Shown one piece after another: positions 8,313-16,332 of a stretch of DNA of 33,145 nucleotides (positions are counted from its first letter, which is position 1; every line of letters begins with the position of its first letter). The DNA lies in NCBI GenBank assembly GCA_020846255.1, contig JADLEH010000293.1, positions 1 through 33,145 of the forward strand, given 5' to 3'. The translations under genes and the position numbers were made by a program. Under the pieces are notes generated by a model. The model saw nothing but the letters and a program-made list of their open reading frames with translations, did no database searches and was not told the origin of the DNA. The stretch comes from Propionibacteriaceae bacterium. Lineage in GTDB: Bacteria; Actinomycetota; Actinomycetes; Propionibacteriales; Propionibacteriaceae.

Positions 8313-9240
8313 CGCGCACGGCGGTGTAGGTGGTCTGCGGCGTCGGCGGGGTGGAGAAGCGGGCGTTGGGCAGGTAGAGCCAGGCCCCGAACCTGGCCAC
8401 GGTTGTCGGGACGTCGAAATCCGGGTCCGTGATCGTCTTCACCCCGACCCCGGCGGTGCCGCCGCGGTTCAGCGTGAACACCGCGATCTTGTTGAGCTGG
8501 TTCTGCACGACGTAGAGCTTGCGCCCGATGGTCAGCAGGCCGTCGCCGTTGGTGAGGGCGTAGCCGCCGAGGTCCACCAGCTTCGCCACGCCGGTCCTCG
8601 GGTCGATCCGGAACAGCAGGCCGGTGCTGGACTGCACGGCGAGCAGCGCCTTGCCGTCCGGGGTGGTGGTGATGCCGTTCAGGTTGAACCCGGCGCCATG
8701 GACGTAGTCGCCGGAGAGCTGCAGCGTTACGACGGCCGACTGGGCCGGCAGCTTGCCGTGCCGGCCCAGCGGGAGGCCGTACAGCACGGGGTTCTGCGAG
8801 TCGGTGAACCAGGCCGTGTGCCGGGTGAGGACGACGTCATTGACGAAACTCGCGCCGTTCGCGAACTGGTAGCCCGCGAGCACCCGGCCGGTCCTGCTGT
8901 CCACGACGCGGGCGTTGCCGGCGGTCCCGCCGGCGACGAACAACCGGCCCCGCCGGTCGATCTTGAGGCCGACCGAAGGCGTCCCGGGACCCTCGCTGAT
9001 CACCTTGCCCTTGCCGGTTCTCAGGTCGGCTGCGTAGAGGTCGCCGTCGGCGAGGGAGCCGAAGTAGGCCGTCCTGCCCCGGATCGCGATGCCCTCGGGA
9101 CGGAACCCGTCCGGCAACTGGATGACGTCGGGGAGGGCGGGGTGGCCGCCGTGGGCCTGGGTGACCGCCGGGGCCATCGTGGCCACAAGGCCGGTGGCGA
9201 GCGCCGTGATCGCGAGCCGGATTCCGGTGCCGAGCATCAT
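8302..9240 (-). CDS. Secreted beta-propeller (SMP-30/NHL-like) protein of unknown role
   Basis: A 312-residue protein with a Sec signal peptide (MMLGTGIRLA then a hydrophobic core, likely cleavage after TQA, about residue 29). The rest shows repeated beta-propeller-like blades with patterns such as GIAIRGRTAYFGSLADGDLY, GRLFVAGG and TTTPDGKALLAVQSSTGLLFRID, as in SMP-30/gluconolactonase or streptogramin-lyase-like proteins. Similar actinobacterial proteins are often labelled superoxide dismutase without support; I do not use that name. ATG 9240 has AAAGGA seven bases upstream. There is no operon partner. Substrate and function cannot be read from the sequence. Confidence 0.8.
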   Translation of the reverse strand: MMLGTGIRLAITALATGLVATMAPAVTQAHGGHPALPDVIQLPDGFRPEGIAIRGRTAYFGSLADGDLYAADLRTGKGKVISEGPGTPSVGLKIDRRGRLFVAGGTAGNARVVDSRTGRVLAGYQFANGASFVNDVVLTRHTAWFTDSQNPVLYGLPLGRHGKLPAQSAVVTLQLSGDYVHGAGFNLNGITTTPDGKALLAVQSSTGLLFRIDPRTGVAKLVDLGGYALTNGDGLLTIGRKLYVVQNQLNKIAVFTLNRGGTAGVGVKTITDPDFDVPTTVARFGAWLYLPNARFSTPPTPQTTYTAVRVSR

Positions 9241-9419
9241 CTGGGGTCCTTTCGCCGATGACAGGATCCTTCCGAAGCTACCTGCTCGGACGCCCGGCGG
9301 CCGCTGAGGAATTCTGCCGACATCCGGGCTCGCGTCGGGTCCGTAGGCGGCGCCGCACTGTTGGGCCAACGTTCATCCTGCGGGAATCAGCAGTTCGGCC
9401 CGGTCTCATCGGCGGCGCC

Positions 9420-9433
9420 TAGCTTTCTTGGCG
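9420..9433 (+). promoter_or_regulatory. Candidate -10 for a leaderless transcript of the sialic acid cassette
   Basis: TAGCTT at 9420-9425 is followed after seven bases by GTG 9433. No ribosome site is seen before that GTG. This spacing fits a transcript that begins at the start codon. No good -35 is visible. Confidence 0.4.
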
Positions 9434-10629
9434 TGACCCCCAGCGACAGCCTGGACCGCCCGGCCCGCTCCGACGTGCTGGCCGTGATCCCCGCCCGCGG
9501 CGGCTCGAAGGGGGTGCCGGGCAAGAACCTCGCCCCGGTCGGCGGCGTCTCCCTCGTCGTCCGGGCGATCCGGGCGGCCCAGCGGGCCCGGCGGGTGACC
9601 GGCGTCGCCGTTTCCACCGACGATGCGGCGATCGCAGCGGCCGCGACGGCCGCGGGGGCGATCGTCGTCCACCGCCCGGCCGAGCTGGCCGGCGACACCG
9701 CCAGCAGCGAGGCCGCGCTCGGCCACGCGGTCGAGGTGCTGTACGGCTCGCGGGTGGCCGACCTCGGGGTGGTGCTGCTCGTCCAGTGCACCAGCCCCTT
9801 CCTCACCGGCGACGACCTGGACGCAGTGGTGGCAGCTGTGGTGGACGACGGTGCCGACTGCGCGTTCACGGCAGCTGCGTTCCACGGCTTCCTGTGGCGC
9901 GGCCGCGATGCTGCTGCCGGGGTGAACCACGACCCGGGCGGACGCCTTCGCCGGCAGGACCGCGAACCGGAGTGGCTGGAGACGGGAGCCGCCTACGCCA
10001 TGCGCGCCGACGGGTTCGCCCGGCACGGGCACCGGTTCTTCGGTCGCATCAGCGCCGTTGTCACCGACCCGGCGCGGACTCTCGAGATCGACGAACCGGC
10101 CGACCTCGACCGTGCGCGGGCCCTCGCCCACCTGCTCGACCCGGCCGGGCGCCCCGGGCCCGGGGAGGTGGATGCCGTGGTGCTGGACTTCGACGGCACC
10201 CAGACCGACGACCGCGCCTGGCTGGCAGCAGACGGCACGGAGCGGGTGGCCGTGCATCGCGGCGACGGTATGGGCGTCGCCGCGATGCGCCGGGCCGGGC
10301 TGCCGGTGCTGATCCTGTCCACAGAGGTGAACCCGGTGGTGGCTGCCCGCGCGGCCAAGCTCGGGGTGGAGTGCCGCCACGGCATCGAGGCCAAGGGCTC
10401 CGAGCTCGCGGACTGGTTGGCCGGGCACCGGCTGCTGCCGGCCCGGGTGCTCTACCTCGGCAACGACGTGAACGACCTGCCCTGCTTCGAGCAGGTGGGC
10501 TGGCCCGTGGCCGTCGCCTCTGCCCAGCCCCGCGTCCGGGCAGCGGCCCGGGCCGTCACCACCGTGCCGGGAGGGCACGGAGCCGTCCGCGAGATCGCCT
10601 CGTGGATCCTGCGAAAGGACCAACTGTGA
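9433..10629 (+). CDS. neuA: CMP-nonulosonate (sialic acid) synthetase fused to HAD phosphatase
   Basis: A 398-residue two-domain protein. The N-terminal half (about 1-240) is an acylneuraminate cytidylyltransferase: VIPARGGSKGVPGKNL is the nucleotide-binding loop, followed by LLVQCTSPFLTGDDL and DPARTLEIDEPADLDRA. It would activate a nonulosonic acid with CTP to the CMP-sugar. The C-terminal part (about 255-395) is a KdsC-like HAD phosphatase with DFDGTQTDD (nucleophile Asp and DxDxT), LILSTEVNP, the lysine in EAKGSEL and LGNDVNDLPCF. Such fusions are known, for example in animal CMAS and some bacteria. The HAD part may remove phosphate from a sugar 9-phosphate, or may be structural. GTG 9433 is chosen for its leaderless spacing; TTG 9361 is rejected. 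GTGA couples it to neuB. Confidence 0.88.
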   Translation: MTPSDSLDRPARSDVLAVIPARGGSKGVPGKNLAPVGGVSLVVRAIRAAQRARRVTGVAVSTDDAAIAAAATAAGAIVVHRPAELAGDTASSEAALGHAVEVLYGSRVADLGVVLLVQCTSPFLTGDDLDAVVAAVVDDGADCAFTAAAFHGFLWRGRDAAAGVNHDPGGRLRRQDREPEWLETGAAYAMRADGFARHGHRFFGRISAVVTDPARTLEIDEPADLDRARALAHLLDPAGRPGPGEVDAVVLDFDGTQTDDRAWLAADGTERVAVHRGDGMGVAAMRRAGLPVLILSTEVNPVVAARAAKLGVECRHGIEAKGSELADWLAGHRLLPARVLYLGNDVNDLPCFEQVGWPVAVASAQPRVRAAARAVTTVPGGHGAVREIASWILRKDQL

Positions 10630-11564
10630 GCACCATCAACCCACGGCTGCGCCGGATCGGCGACCGGCTGGTCGGCCCAGGCCAGCCGGTCTACGTGATC
10701 GGTGAGATCGGGATCAACCACAACGGTGACCTGCGCACGGCCCTTGCCCTGATCGACGTGGCCAAGGCCGCCGGCATGGACGCGGTCAAGTTCCAGAAGC
10801 GCACCCCGGAGGTGTGCACCCCGCGGGACCAGTGGGAGGTCGAACGCGACACCCCGTGGGGCCGGATGACCTACCTCGACTACCGGTACCGGGTCGAGTT
10901 CGGCGCCGACGACTACCGCCAAATCGACGACTACTGCCGCGAGATCGGGATCGACTGGTTCGCCTCGCCCTGGGACATCGAGAGCGTCGACTTCCTCGGC
11001 GCCTACGCCCCGCCGGCGTTCAAGGTGGCCTCGGCGTCCCTGACCGACGACAACCTGCTGAAGGCCATGCGGGCCACCGGGCGGACCGTCATCCTGTCCA
11101 CCGGGATGTCCACCCCGGAACAGATCCGGCACGCCGTGGAGGTGCTCGGCAGCCGCAACATCATCCTGTGCCACGCCACCAGCACCTACCCGGCTCCGCC
11201 GGAGCAGCTGAACCTGCGGATGATCGAGACCCTTGCCGCCGAGTACCCGAACGTGCCGGTCGGCTACTCCGGGCACGAGGTCGGTCTGCAGACCACCCTG
11301 TGCGCTGTGGCCCTTGGCGCGGTCCTCGTCGAGCGGCACATCACCCTCGACCGGGCGATGTGGGGGTCCGACCAGTCCGCATCGGTGGAGCCGGAGGGCA
11401 TGCGGCGCCTGGTGCGCGACATCCGGGTACTTGAGGCTGCGCTCGGCGACGGCGTCAAGCAGGTCTACCCCGGTGAGCTGTCCGCCATGGCGAAGCTGCG
11501 CCGGGTCAGCGGGGTCGTTGCCGATGCGCAGGCTTCCGGGCAGGGGCCGGAGCGGGTGGCATGA
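10626..11564 (+). CDS. neuB: N-acetylneuraminate synthase family protein without SAF domain
   Basis: A 312-residue TIM-barrel synthase that condenses phosphoenolpyruvate with a hexosamine or hexose (or its 6-phosphate) to a nonulosonic acid. Motifs in order: VIGEIGINHNGD (metal and PEP site), DAVKFQKR, FASPWDIESV, ILSTGMS, LCHATSTYPAP, GYSGHEVG and ERHITLDRAMWGSDQ. NeuB enzymes are usually about 340-350 residues and end in an antifreeze-like SAF domain that helps close the active site of the dimer. Here the protein stops shortly after the linker (KLRRVSG), so SAF is missing. The start GTG overlaps the previous stop by four bases, with AAAGGA upstream. It could make Neu5Ac, Kdn or a legionaminic-type sugar; the sequence does not decide. 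Confidence 0.88.
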   Translation: MSTINPRLRRIGDRLVGPGQPVYVIGEIGINHNGDLRTALALIDVAKAAGMDAVKFQKRTPEVCTPRDQWEVERDTPWGRMTYLDYRYRVEFGADDYRQIDDYCREIGIDWFASPWDIESVDFLGAYAPPAFKVASASLTDDNLLKAMRATGRTVILSTGMSTPEQIRHAVEVLGSRNIILCHATSTYPAPPEQLNLRMIETLAAEYPNVPVGYSGHEVGLQTTLCAVALGAVLVERHITLDRAMWGSDQSASVEPEGMRRLVRDIRVLEAALGDGVKQVYPGELSAMAKLRRVSGVVADAQASGQGPERVA

Positions 11565-11629
11565 GCACCCCACGGAGTTCGTCTCCTCCGCTGCGCTCCC
11601 CCGAACAACTCGGCGGGGGTCCCGCATGA
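11561..11629 (+). CDS. 22-codon coupling ORF between neuB and the sialyltransferase gene
   Basis: ATG 11561 overlaps the neuB stop in an ATGA, and its own TGA (11627-11629) overlaps the ATG of the next gene in another ATGA. The peptide would be MSTPRSSSPPLRSPEQLGGG followed by PA. It has no recognisable function. Its likely role, if translated, is to carry ribosomes from neuB to the sialyltransferase start, which has no good ribosome site of its own. Confidence 0.4.
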   Translation: MSTPRSSSPPLRSPEQLGGGPA

Positions 11630-12663
11630 CCCCCGACACCCTGGCCCTGGTCGAGAGCCCGGCGCAGCTCCTGCACCTGCTGGAGTGGTGCCACGTCGAG
11701 CAGGCGGCCGACCGGACCAGGCTGGCGGTGCTGCTGCCGAACGACGCCGGCACCGTGACGCAGCTGCGCTCGATGGCCGACTTCGCCGAGGAGGAGGGCA
11801 TCGGGATCGAGTGGTACTCGCCGCGGGAGTCAGCGACGGCAGGCCTGCGGACCGTCGCCGCCCTGCGGAGGTCAGTGGCCGGCGCACGCAGGCTCGTGGT
11901 GGGCGACCCGTTCTCCGGGATGATCCACACGCTGCTGCCGTTCGCCCGTCCGCACGAGGTGGTGGTGGTCGACGACGGCACCGCGACCCTGGAGTTCGCC
12001 GCCCAGCTGGCCCACGGGGAGTCCCTGCAGCGTTGGCACTCCGGGCCGGCCACCGGCCTGCTGCGTGGCCCGCTCGGCAGGCATGCCCGGTCCTTCTTCG
12101 GCTCCGGTCGGCTACGGCTGTTCACCGTGATGTCGGTGACCTCGGTTCCGGGCAGCCGGGTCCAGAGGCACGGCTACGACTGGACGCGGCGACGGTTCGG
12201 CCCGCCCCGGCCATTGCGCGGGCTGGACGTGATCGGCTCGTCCCTCGTCGAGACCGGCGTGGTCGAGCTGGAGAGCTACCTGGACGCGGTCAGCCGGCTG
12301 GCCGTCGACCCGGGCGCAGGTGGCCGCTACTTCGCGCACCGCAGGGAGGACCCGGAGAAGCTGCGCCGGCTCGCCCAGCGCAGCGGCCTGCACATCGTGC
12401 GGCCCAAGGTGCCGCTGGAGATCGAGCTTCGTCGGGGACCGGTCGCCACCCAGCTCGCCAGCTTCCCCTCATCGGTGGGCTACACGCTGCCGCTGGTGCT
12501 GGCCGGGGTCGGCACCCGGATCGCGGTGCAGCCGCTGCCGGAGACGATGATCCACAGGCATGTGAGCGCGCGGGCCAGGGAGTTCCTCGAGCAGGTCGGA
12601 GCGGACATGCGGCGGGCTGCGGCCGGGCTCGGGGTCGGAGCCTACGAGCTCACTTCGGCGTGA
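11626..12663 (+). CDS. Sialyltransferase-like glycosyltransferase (GT52/polysialyltransferase type)
   Basis: A 345-residue soluble protein that I relate to bacterial sialyltransferases by three spaced motifs. VVVDDGTAT gives the D/E-D/E-G motif (Asp116-Asp117-Gly118). FAHRRED (His238) stands where GT38/GT52 enzymes have the CMP-binding HP motif. FPSSVGYTLPL (Ser282-Ser283) corresponds to the S/T-S motif. The N-terminal SPAQLLHLLEW also resembles the first strand of these GT-B folds. The proline of HP is Arg here. It directly follows neuA and neuB, which would supply its CMP-sugar donor. ATG 11626 is defined by overlap with the small upstream ORF. The acceptor is unknown; a cell-wall or capsule glycopolymer is likely. 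It could instead be an uncharacterised relative with another donor. Confidence 0.7.
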   Translation: MTPDTLALVESPAQLLHLLEWCHVEQAADRTRLAVLLPNDAGTVTQLRSMADFAEEEGIGIEWYSPRESATAGLRTVAALRRSVAGARRLVVGDPFSGMIHTLLPFARPHEVVVVDDGTATLEFAAQLAHGESLQRWHSGPATGLLRGPLGRHARSFFGSGRLRLFTVMSVTSVPGSRVQRHGYDWTRRRFGPPRPLRGLDVIGSSLVETGVVELESYLDAVSRLAVDPGAGGRYFAHRREDPEKLRRLAQRSGLHIVRPKVPLEIELRRGPVATQLASFPSSVGYTLPLVLAGVGTRIAVQPLPETMIHRHVSARAREFLEQVGADMRRAAAGLGVGAYELTSA

Positions 12664-12958
12664 AGACCGGCAGCAGGCCGTTGAAGGTGATGACCATCCC
12701 GAGGCCGTGGGCCACGATGTAGCCGATGCCGAGCAGCACGGAGACCAGGACCAGCCCGAACATGGTGTAGGCCACCGCCCGGCCGAGCGGATGCGGCTTC
12801 AGCAACACTCCGGTCTCGTGGATCTCGGCGTCGCCACCGGTTCCCCAGGCCAGGGCGCGCACGCCGAAGGCGAACATCGCCGGGAGCCCGGCGCCGAGGA
12901 CCAGCCCGGCGAGCAGAACCTTCCAGCCACCGTCGAGGGCTGCCAAGAGCTGATCCAT
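12650..12958 (-). CDS. Small membrane protein coupled to PiT phosphate transporter
   Basis: A 102-residue protein with two hydrophobic segments (about 13-35 and 60-85) and a short polar loop with GDAEIHETGVLLKPHPLG. I do not recognise a named domain. Its ATG shares one base with the stop of the PiT gene (TGATG), so the two are almost certainly made together; a role as an accessory or regulatory subunit of the phosphate transporter is inference. Its 3' end overlaps the convergent sialyltransferase gene by 14 bases. Confidence 0.75.
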   Translation of the reverse strand: MDQLLAALDGGWKVLLAGLVLGAGLPAMFAFGVRALAWGTGGDAEIHETGVLLKPHPLGRAVAYTMFGLVLVSVLLGIGYIVAHGLGMVITFNGLLPVFTPK

Positions 12959-14199
12959 CAGTGCACCCCTCCGGAGACCGGTAACTTGGCGTCGGCCTTG
13001 TGCTTGGAGTCCCCGGCCCAGTCGTCGTTCACGTTGTGGCTGCCGACATGATCACGCCTGGAGTGCCAGCGCATGTAGAGCGCGGCTGCACACATCAGGC
13101 CGAAGATGGTGAAGGCCCCGGCGGAACCACCGATCAGGTGACCGATCCACCACATCGCGGCGCCGACCAGTCCGGCCAGCGGCAGCGTGGTGAGCCAGGC
13201 GAGGGCCATCCGGCCCGCCACCCGCCAGCGCACGGTCGCGCCCTTCCTGCCGACACCAGAGCCCAGGATCGAACCGGTGGCGACGTGGGTGGTGGAGAGG
13301 GCGAACCCCAGTTGGCTGGACGCGAGGATCACCGCTGCGGACGAGCTCTCTGCTGCCATCCCCTGCGGGGACGAGATCTCGACCAGGCCCTTGCCCATGG
13401 TGCGGATGATCCGCCACCCGCCGATGTAGGTACCGGAAGCGATCGCGACGGCGCAGGCGACCTTGACCCAGAGCGGAACCTCGTGGGTCGAGGTCCAGGT
13501 GCCGGAGGCGATCAGGGCGAGCGTGATGACGCCCATGGTCTTCTGGGCGTCATTGGTGCCGTGGGCGAGGGAGACCAGCGAGGCGGTCCCGATCTGACCC
13601 CAGCGGAAGCCGCTCTCCTGATACCGCGAGGCGACGCCCTGGGTGATCTTGTAGACCAGCCAGGTACCGACCATCGCGACGACAAGGGCGATCGCCGGGG
13701 AGAGCAGCGCCGGCAGGACCACCTTGCCGACGACACCGTCGAGCTTGGCTCCCTCACCGGCCCACTTGACGCCGTTCCAGCCCATGCCGGCGATGGTGGC
13801 GCCGACCAGGCCGCCGAACAACGCGTGCGAGGAACTGGACGGAAGGCCCCAGAGCCAGGTGAGGATGTTCCAGATGATCGCACCAGCGAGGCCGGCCATC
13901 AGGATCAGCAGCAGGCCGTGACCCCCATCGGCCATCAGTTCGGCCTTTGGCGTGCCGTCAGGATTCTGGATCCTGATCACAGCGTTGGTGACCGTGATGG
14001 CCACTTCGACTGAAAGGAACGCACCAACCAGGTTCAGGATCGCGGAGAGCGTCACAGCAGCCTTCGGTGTCAACGCCTTGGTAGCGATCGAAGTTGCCAT
14101 GGCGTTAGCCGTGTCATGAAACCCGTTAGTGAAATCAAAGGCCAACGCCGTGATAACGACGAGGGCCAAGAGTATGAACTCAGGGGTCACGCTCAACAT
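12958..14199 (-). CDS. pit: Low-affinity inorganic phosphate transporter, PiT family
   Basis: A 413-residue integral membrane protein of the PiT family, which imports divalent metal-phosphate complexes with protons or sodium. The two inverted family repeats are visible: ALAFDFTNGFHDTANAMATS near the N-terminus and ASLVSLAHGTNDAQKTMG in the middle; GLPSSSSHALFGGLVGA and FALSTTHVATGSILGSG are the paired S/T-S/T-H signatures. About ten membrane segments are expected. ATG 14199 starts right before the first repeat; no strong ribosome site is seen, and an ATG at 14261 would add about 20 residues. It is divergent from metG, with 158 bases between. No PhoU-like gene follows; a small membrane protein does. 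Confidence 0.93.
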   Translation of the reverse strand: MLSVTPEFILLALVVITALAFDFTNGFHDTANAMATSIATKALTPKAAVTLSAILNLVGAFLSVEVAITVTNAVIRIQNPDGTPKAELMADGGHGLLLILMAGLAGAIIWNILTWLWGLPSSSSHALFGGLVGATIAGMGWNGVKWAGEGAKLDGVVGKVVLPALLSPAIALVVAMVGTWLVYKITQGVASRYQESGFRWGQIGTASLVSLAHGTNDAQKTMGVITLALIASGTWTSTHEVPLWVKVACAVAIASGTYIGGWRIIRTMGKGLVEISSPQGMAAESSSAAVILASSQLGFALSTTHVATGSILGSGVGRKGATVRWRVAGRMALAWLTTLPLAGLVGAAMWWIGHLIGGSAGAFTIFGLMCAAALYMRWHSRRDHVGSHNVNDDWAGDSKHKADAKLPVSGGVH

Positions 14200-14343
14200 G
14201 GTACGGGTTGGACGGCCAGTTGTGGAACGCGGCCCGTTCCGGTCCAGAAGGGCGCCCATCGGCGTCTCATTTCCGGGTCGGACGCCGTCCGCCGCAGGGT
14301 GGCCGGGCCGCGACGGCTGTGCCGGGTCAGGTCCCCGAAGCCA

Positions 14344-14358
14344 TAGGATGACCCTTCG
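14344..14358 (+). promoter_or_regulatory. -10 element and leaderless start of metG
   Basis: TAGGAT at 14344-14349 is followed eight bases later by GTG 14358. No ribosome site precedes the GTG, so the transcript probably begins at or within a base or two of the start codon. Confidence 0.45.
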
Positions 14359-16142
14359 TGAGTTCGCGCATCCTTGCCGCCGTCGCCTGGCCGTACGCCA
14401 ACGGCCCGCGACACATCGGCCATGTTTCCGGTTTCGGCGTCCCGTCCGACGTCTTCGCCCGCTACCAGCGGATGGTCGGCAACGACGTCCTGATGGTCTC
14501 CGGGACCGACGAGCACGGCACGGCCATCCAGGTGCAGGCCGACAAGGAGGGGCTGACTCCGCAGCAGACGGCCGACAAGTACCACCGCGTGATCGCGGAG
14601 GACCTGCAGGCGCTGGGCTGCTCCTACGACCTCTACACCCGCACCACAACACTGAACCATCGCGCAGTGGTGCAGGAGATGTTCCGTACCCTCCACGACA
14701 ACGGCTACGTCGTGGCGCAGACCGAGATGGGCGCGATCTCCCCGTCCACCGGGCGCACGCTGCCGGACCGCTACATCGAAGGCACCTGCCCGCACTGTGG
14801 CTACGAGGGCGCCCGCGGCGACCAGTGCGACAACTGCGGCCGGCAGCTGGATCCGGTCGACCTGATCAACCCGCGCTCGAAGATCAACGGCGAGACCCCG
14901 GACTTCGTCGAGACCGAGCACTTCTTCCTCGACCTGCCGGCGCTGGCCGGGGCGCTGGGGGAGTGGCTGGCCACCCGCACCGACTGGCGTCCGAACGTGA
15001 TGAAGTTCAGCCTGAACCTGCTCAAGGAGCTGCGTCCCCGGGCGATCACCCGCGACCTGGAGTGGGGGGTGCCGATCCCGCTCGAGGGCTGGGAGGACGC
15101 GGCGATGAAGCGGATCTACGTCTGGTTCGACGCCGTGATCGGCTATCTCTCCGCCTCGGTCGAATGGGCCAGGCGTTCCGGCGACCCGGAAGCCTGGAAG
15201 TTGTGGTGGCAGGACTCCGACGCCAAGGCCTACTACTTCATGGGCAAGGACAACATCACCTTCCACTCGGTGATCTGGCCGGCGATCCTGCTCGGTGCGA
15301 ACGGCCAGGGCGACCGGGGCGGCCGGGGCAGCGCGTTCAGCCCGCTGAACCTGCCCACCGAGGTGGTCTCGAGTGAGTACCTGACCATGTCGGGCTCGAA
15401 GCTGGCCTCCTCGCGCGGCCACGTGATCTACGTGCGGGACTTCCTGCGCGACTTCGGGCCGGACTCGCTGCGCTACTTCATCGCGGTCGCCGGGCCGGAG
15501 AACCAGGACAGCGACTTCACCTGGGACGAGTTCGTCCGCCGCAACAACTACGAGCTGGCCAACGAGTGGGGCAACCTGGTGAACCGCTCGATCTCGATGG
15601 CGCACAAGAACGTCGGCGCCATCCCGGCTGCCGGCGAGCTCACCGATGCCGACCGCGAGGTGCTGGCTGCCTCGGCGGCAGCGTTCGACGTGGTCGGCGA
15701 ACTCTGGGGGCGGTGCCGGTTCAAGCAGGCCACCGGCGAGGCCATGCGGGTGGTCGGGCTGGCCAACAAGTACATCTCCGATTCCGAACCCTGGAAGCTG
15801 AAGGACGACCCGGCCCGCCGCGACACGGTGCTGCACGTCGCGCTGCAGGTGGTTCAGGACTGCAACACCCTGCTGACCCCGCTGCTGCCGCACGCTGCGC
15901 AGAAGGTGTTCGAGGCGCTCGGCGGCGAAGGTGTGTGGGCAGCCCAGCCGGAACTGCGTGAGGTCAGCGAGGACGGTGCTCCCGACTACCTGGTGCTGCA
16001 GGGCGACTACGTCAACCAGCAGGCGACCTGGGCGTCGCGGCCGCTCGACGTCGGCCGTCCGCTCGTCAAGCCGACCCCGCTGTTCGCAAAGCTGGACGAC
16101 ACCCTCGGCCAGACCGGCCCGGAGTGGGCGCCGATCGCCTGA
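14358..16142 (+). CDS. metG: Methionyl-tRNA synthetase
   Basis: Charges tRNA-Met in the cytoplasm; 594 residues. Class I motifs: the HIGH box in [21 protein letters not shown], the zinc knuckle CPHC...CDNC (about residues 141-157), [26 protein letters not shown] and the KMSKS equivalent [11 protein letters not shown] (second residue Ser instead of Met-Ser-Lys spacing, common in actinobacteria). The anticodon-binding helical domain follows (about 400-560). There is no C-terminal EMAP/Arc1p-like domain. GTG 14358 is the first codon that includes the conserved N-terminal strand, and it sits at leaderless distance from a -10 box. Monocistronic: a hairpin follows the stop. Confidence 0.96.
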   Translation: MSSRILAAVAWPYANGPRHIGHVSGFGVPSDVFARYQRMVGNDVLMVSGTDEHGTAIQVQADKEGLTPQQTADKYHRVIAEDLQALGCSYDLYTRTTTLNHRAVVQEMFRTLHDNGYVVAQTEMGAISPSTGRTLPDRYIEGTCPHCGYEGARGDQCDNCGRQLDPVDLINPRSKINGETPDFVETEHFFLDLPALAGALGEWLATRTDWRPNVMKFSLNLLKELRPRAITRDLEWGVPIPLEGWEDAAMKRIYVWFDAVIGYLSASVEWARRSGDPEAWKLWWQDSDAKAYYFMGKDNITFHSVIWPAILLGANGQGDRGGRGSAFSPLNLPTEVVSSEYLTMSGSKLASSRGHVIYVRDFLRDFGPDSLRYFIAVAGPENQDSDFTWDEFVRRNNYELANEWGNLVNRSISMAHKNVGAIPAAGELTDADREVLAASAAAFDVVGELWGRCRFKQATGEAMRVVGLANKYISDSEPWKLKDDPARRDTVLHVALQVVQDCNTLLTPLLPHAAQKVFEALGGEGVWAAQPELREVSEDGAPDYLVLQGDYVNQQATWASRPLDVGRPLVKPTPLFAKLDDTLGQTGPEWAPIA

Positions 16143-16150
16143 CCCCTCCC

Positions 16151-16172
16151 GGCGCCGGCCTGCGCCGGCGCC
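16151..16172 (+). terminator. Hairpin downstream of metG
   Basis: GGCGCCGGC (16151-16159) pairs with GCCGGCGCC (16164-16172) around the loop CTGC, nine bases after the metG stop. There is no T-run. It is followed at once by palindrome copy 1. Confidence 0.6.
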
Positions 16173-16186
16173 TCCCCAACACCCAT

Positions 16187-16240
16187 CGCGCAAGCTGTGC
16201 GTTGGCCGCCGACATCGGCGGCCAACTCACAGCTTGCGCG
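16187..16240. repeat. Large intergenic palindrome, copy 1 of 3
   Basis: Arms 16187-16212 and 16215-16240 are 26 bases each, with one mismatch (C16200 versus T16227) and the centre CA. The arm core CAAGCTGTG.GTTGGC is shared with the copies at 17276 and 18322. It lies between the metG hairpin and the AbiEi/DUF559-type gene. Confidence 0.9.
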
Positions 16241-16332
16241 GGTTCTGGGGACAACGAAGCAGATACATGCCGCTATCCACAGGCCGCGACCAGGGGTGAC
16301 GCGCCCACGCCGGTGCTGCCGATGATCAGAGG

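Noticed and set aside
9361-9432. TTG start giving 24 extra residues on the CMP-synthetase
   Set aside because: No ribosome site, non-conserved sequence, and the -10-like TAGCTT at 9420 would then lie inside the coding region.
12650-12958. PhoU-type regulator of the PiT transporter
   Set aside because: The protein has two membrane segments and none of the helical PhoU motifs.
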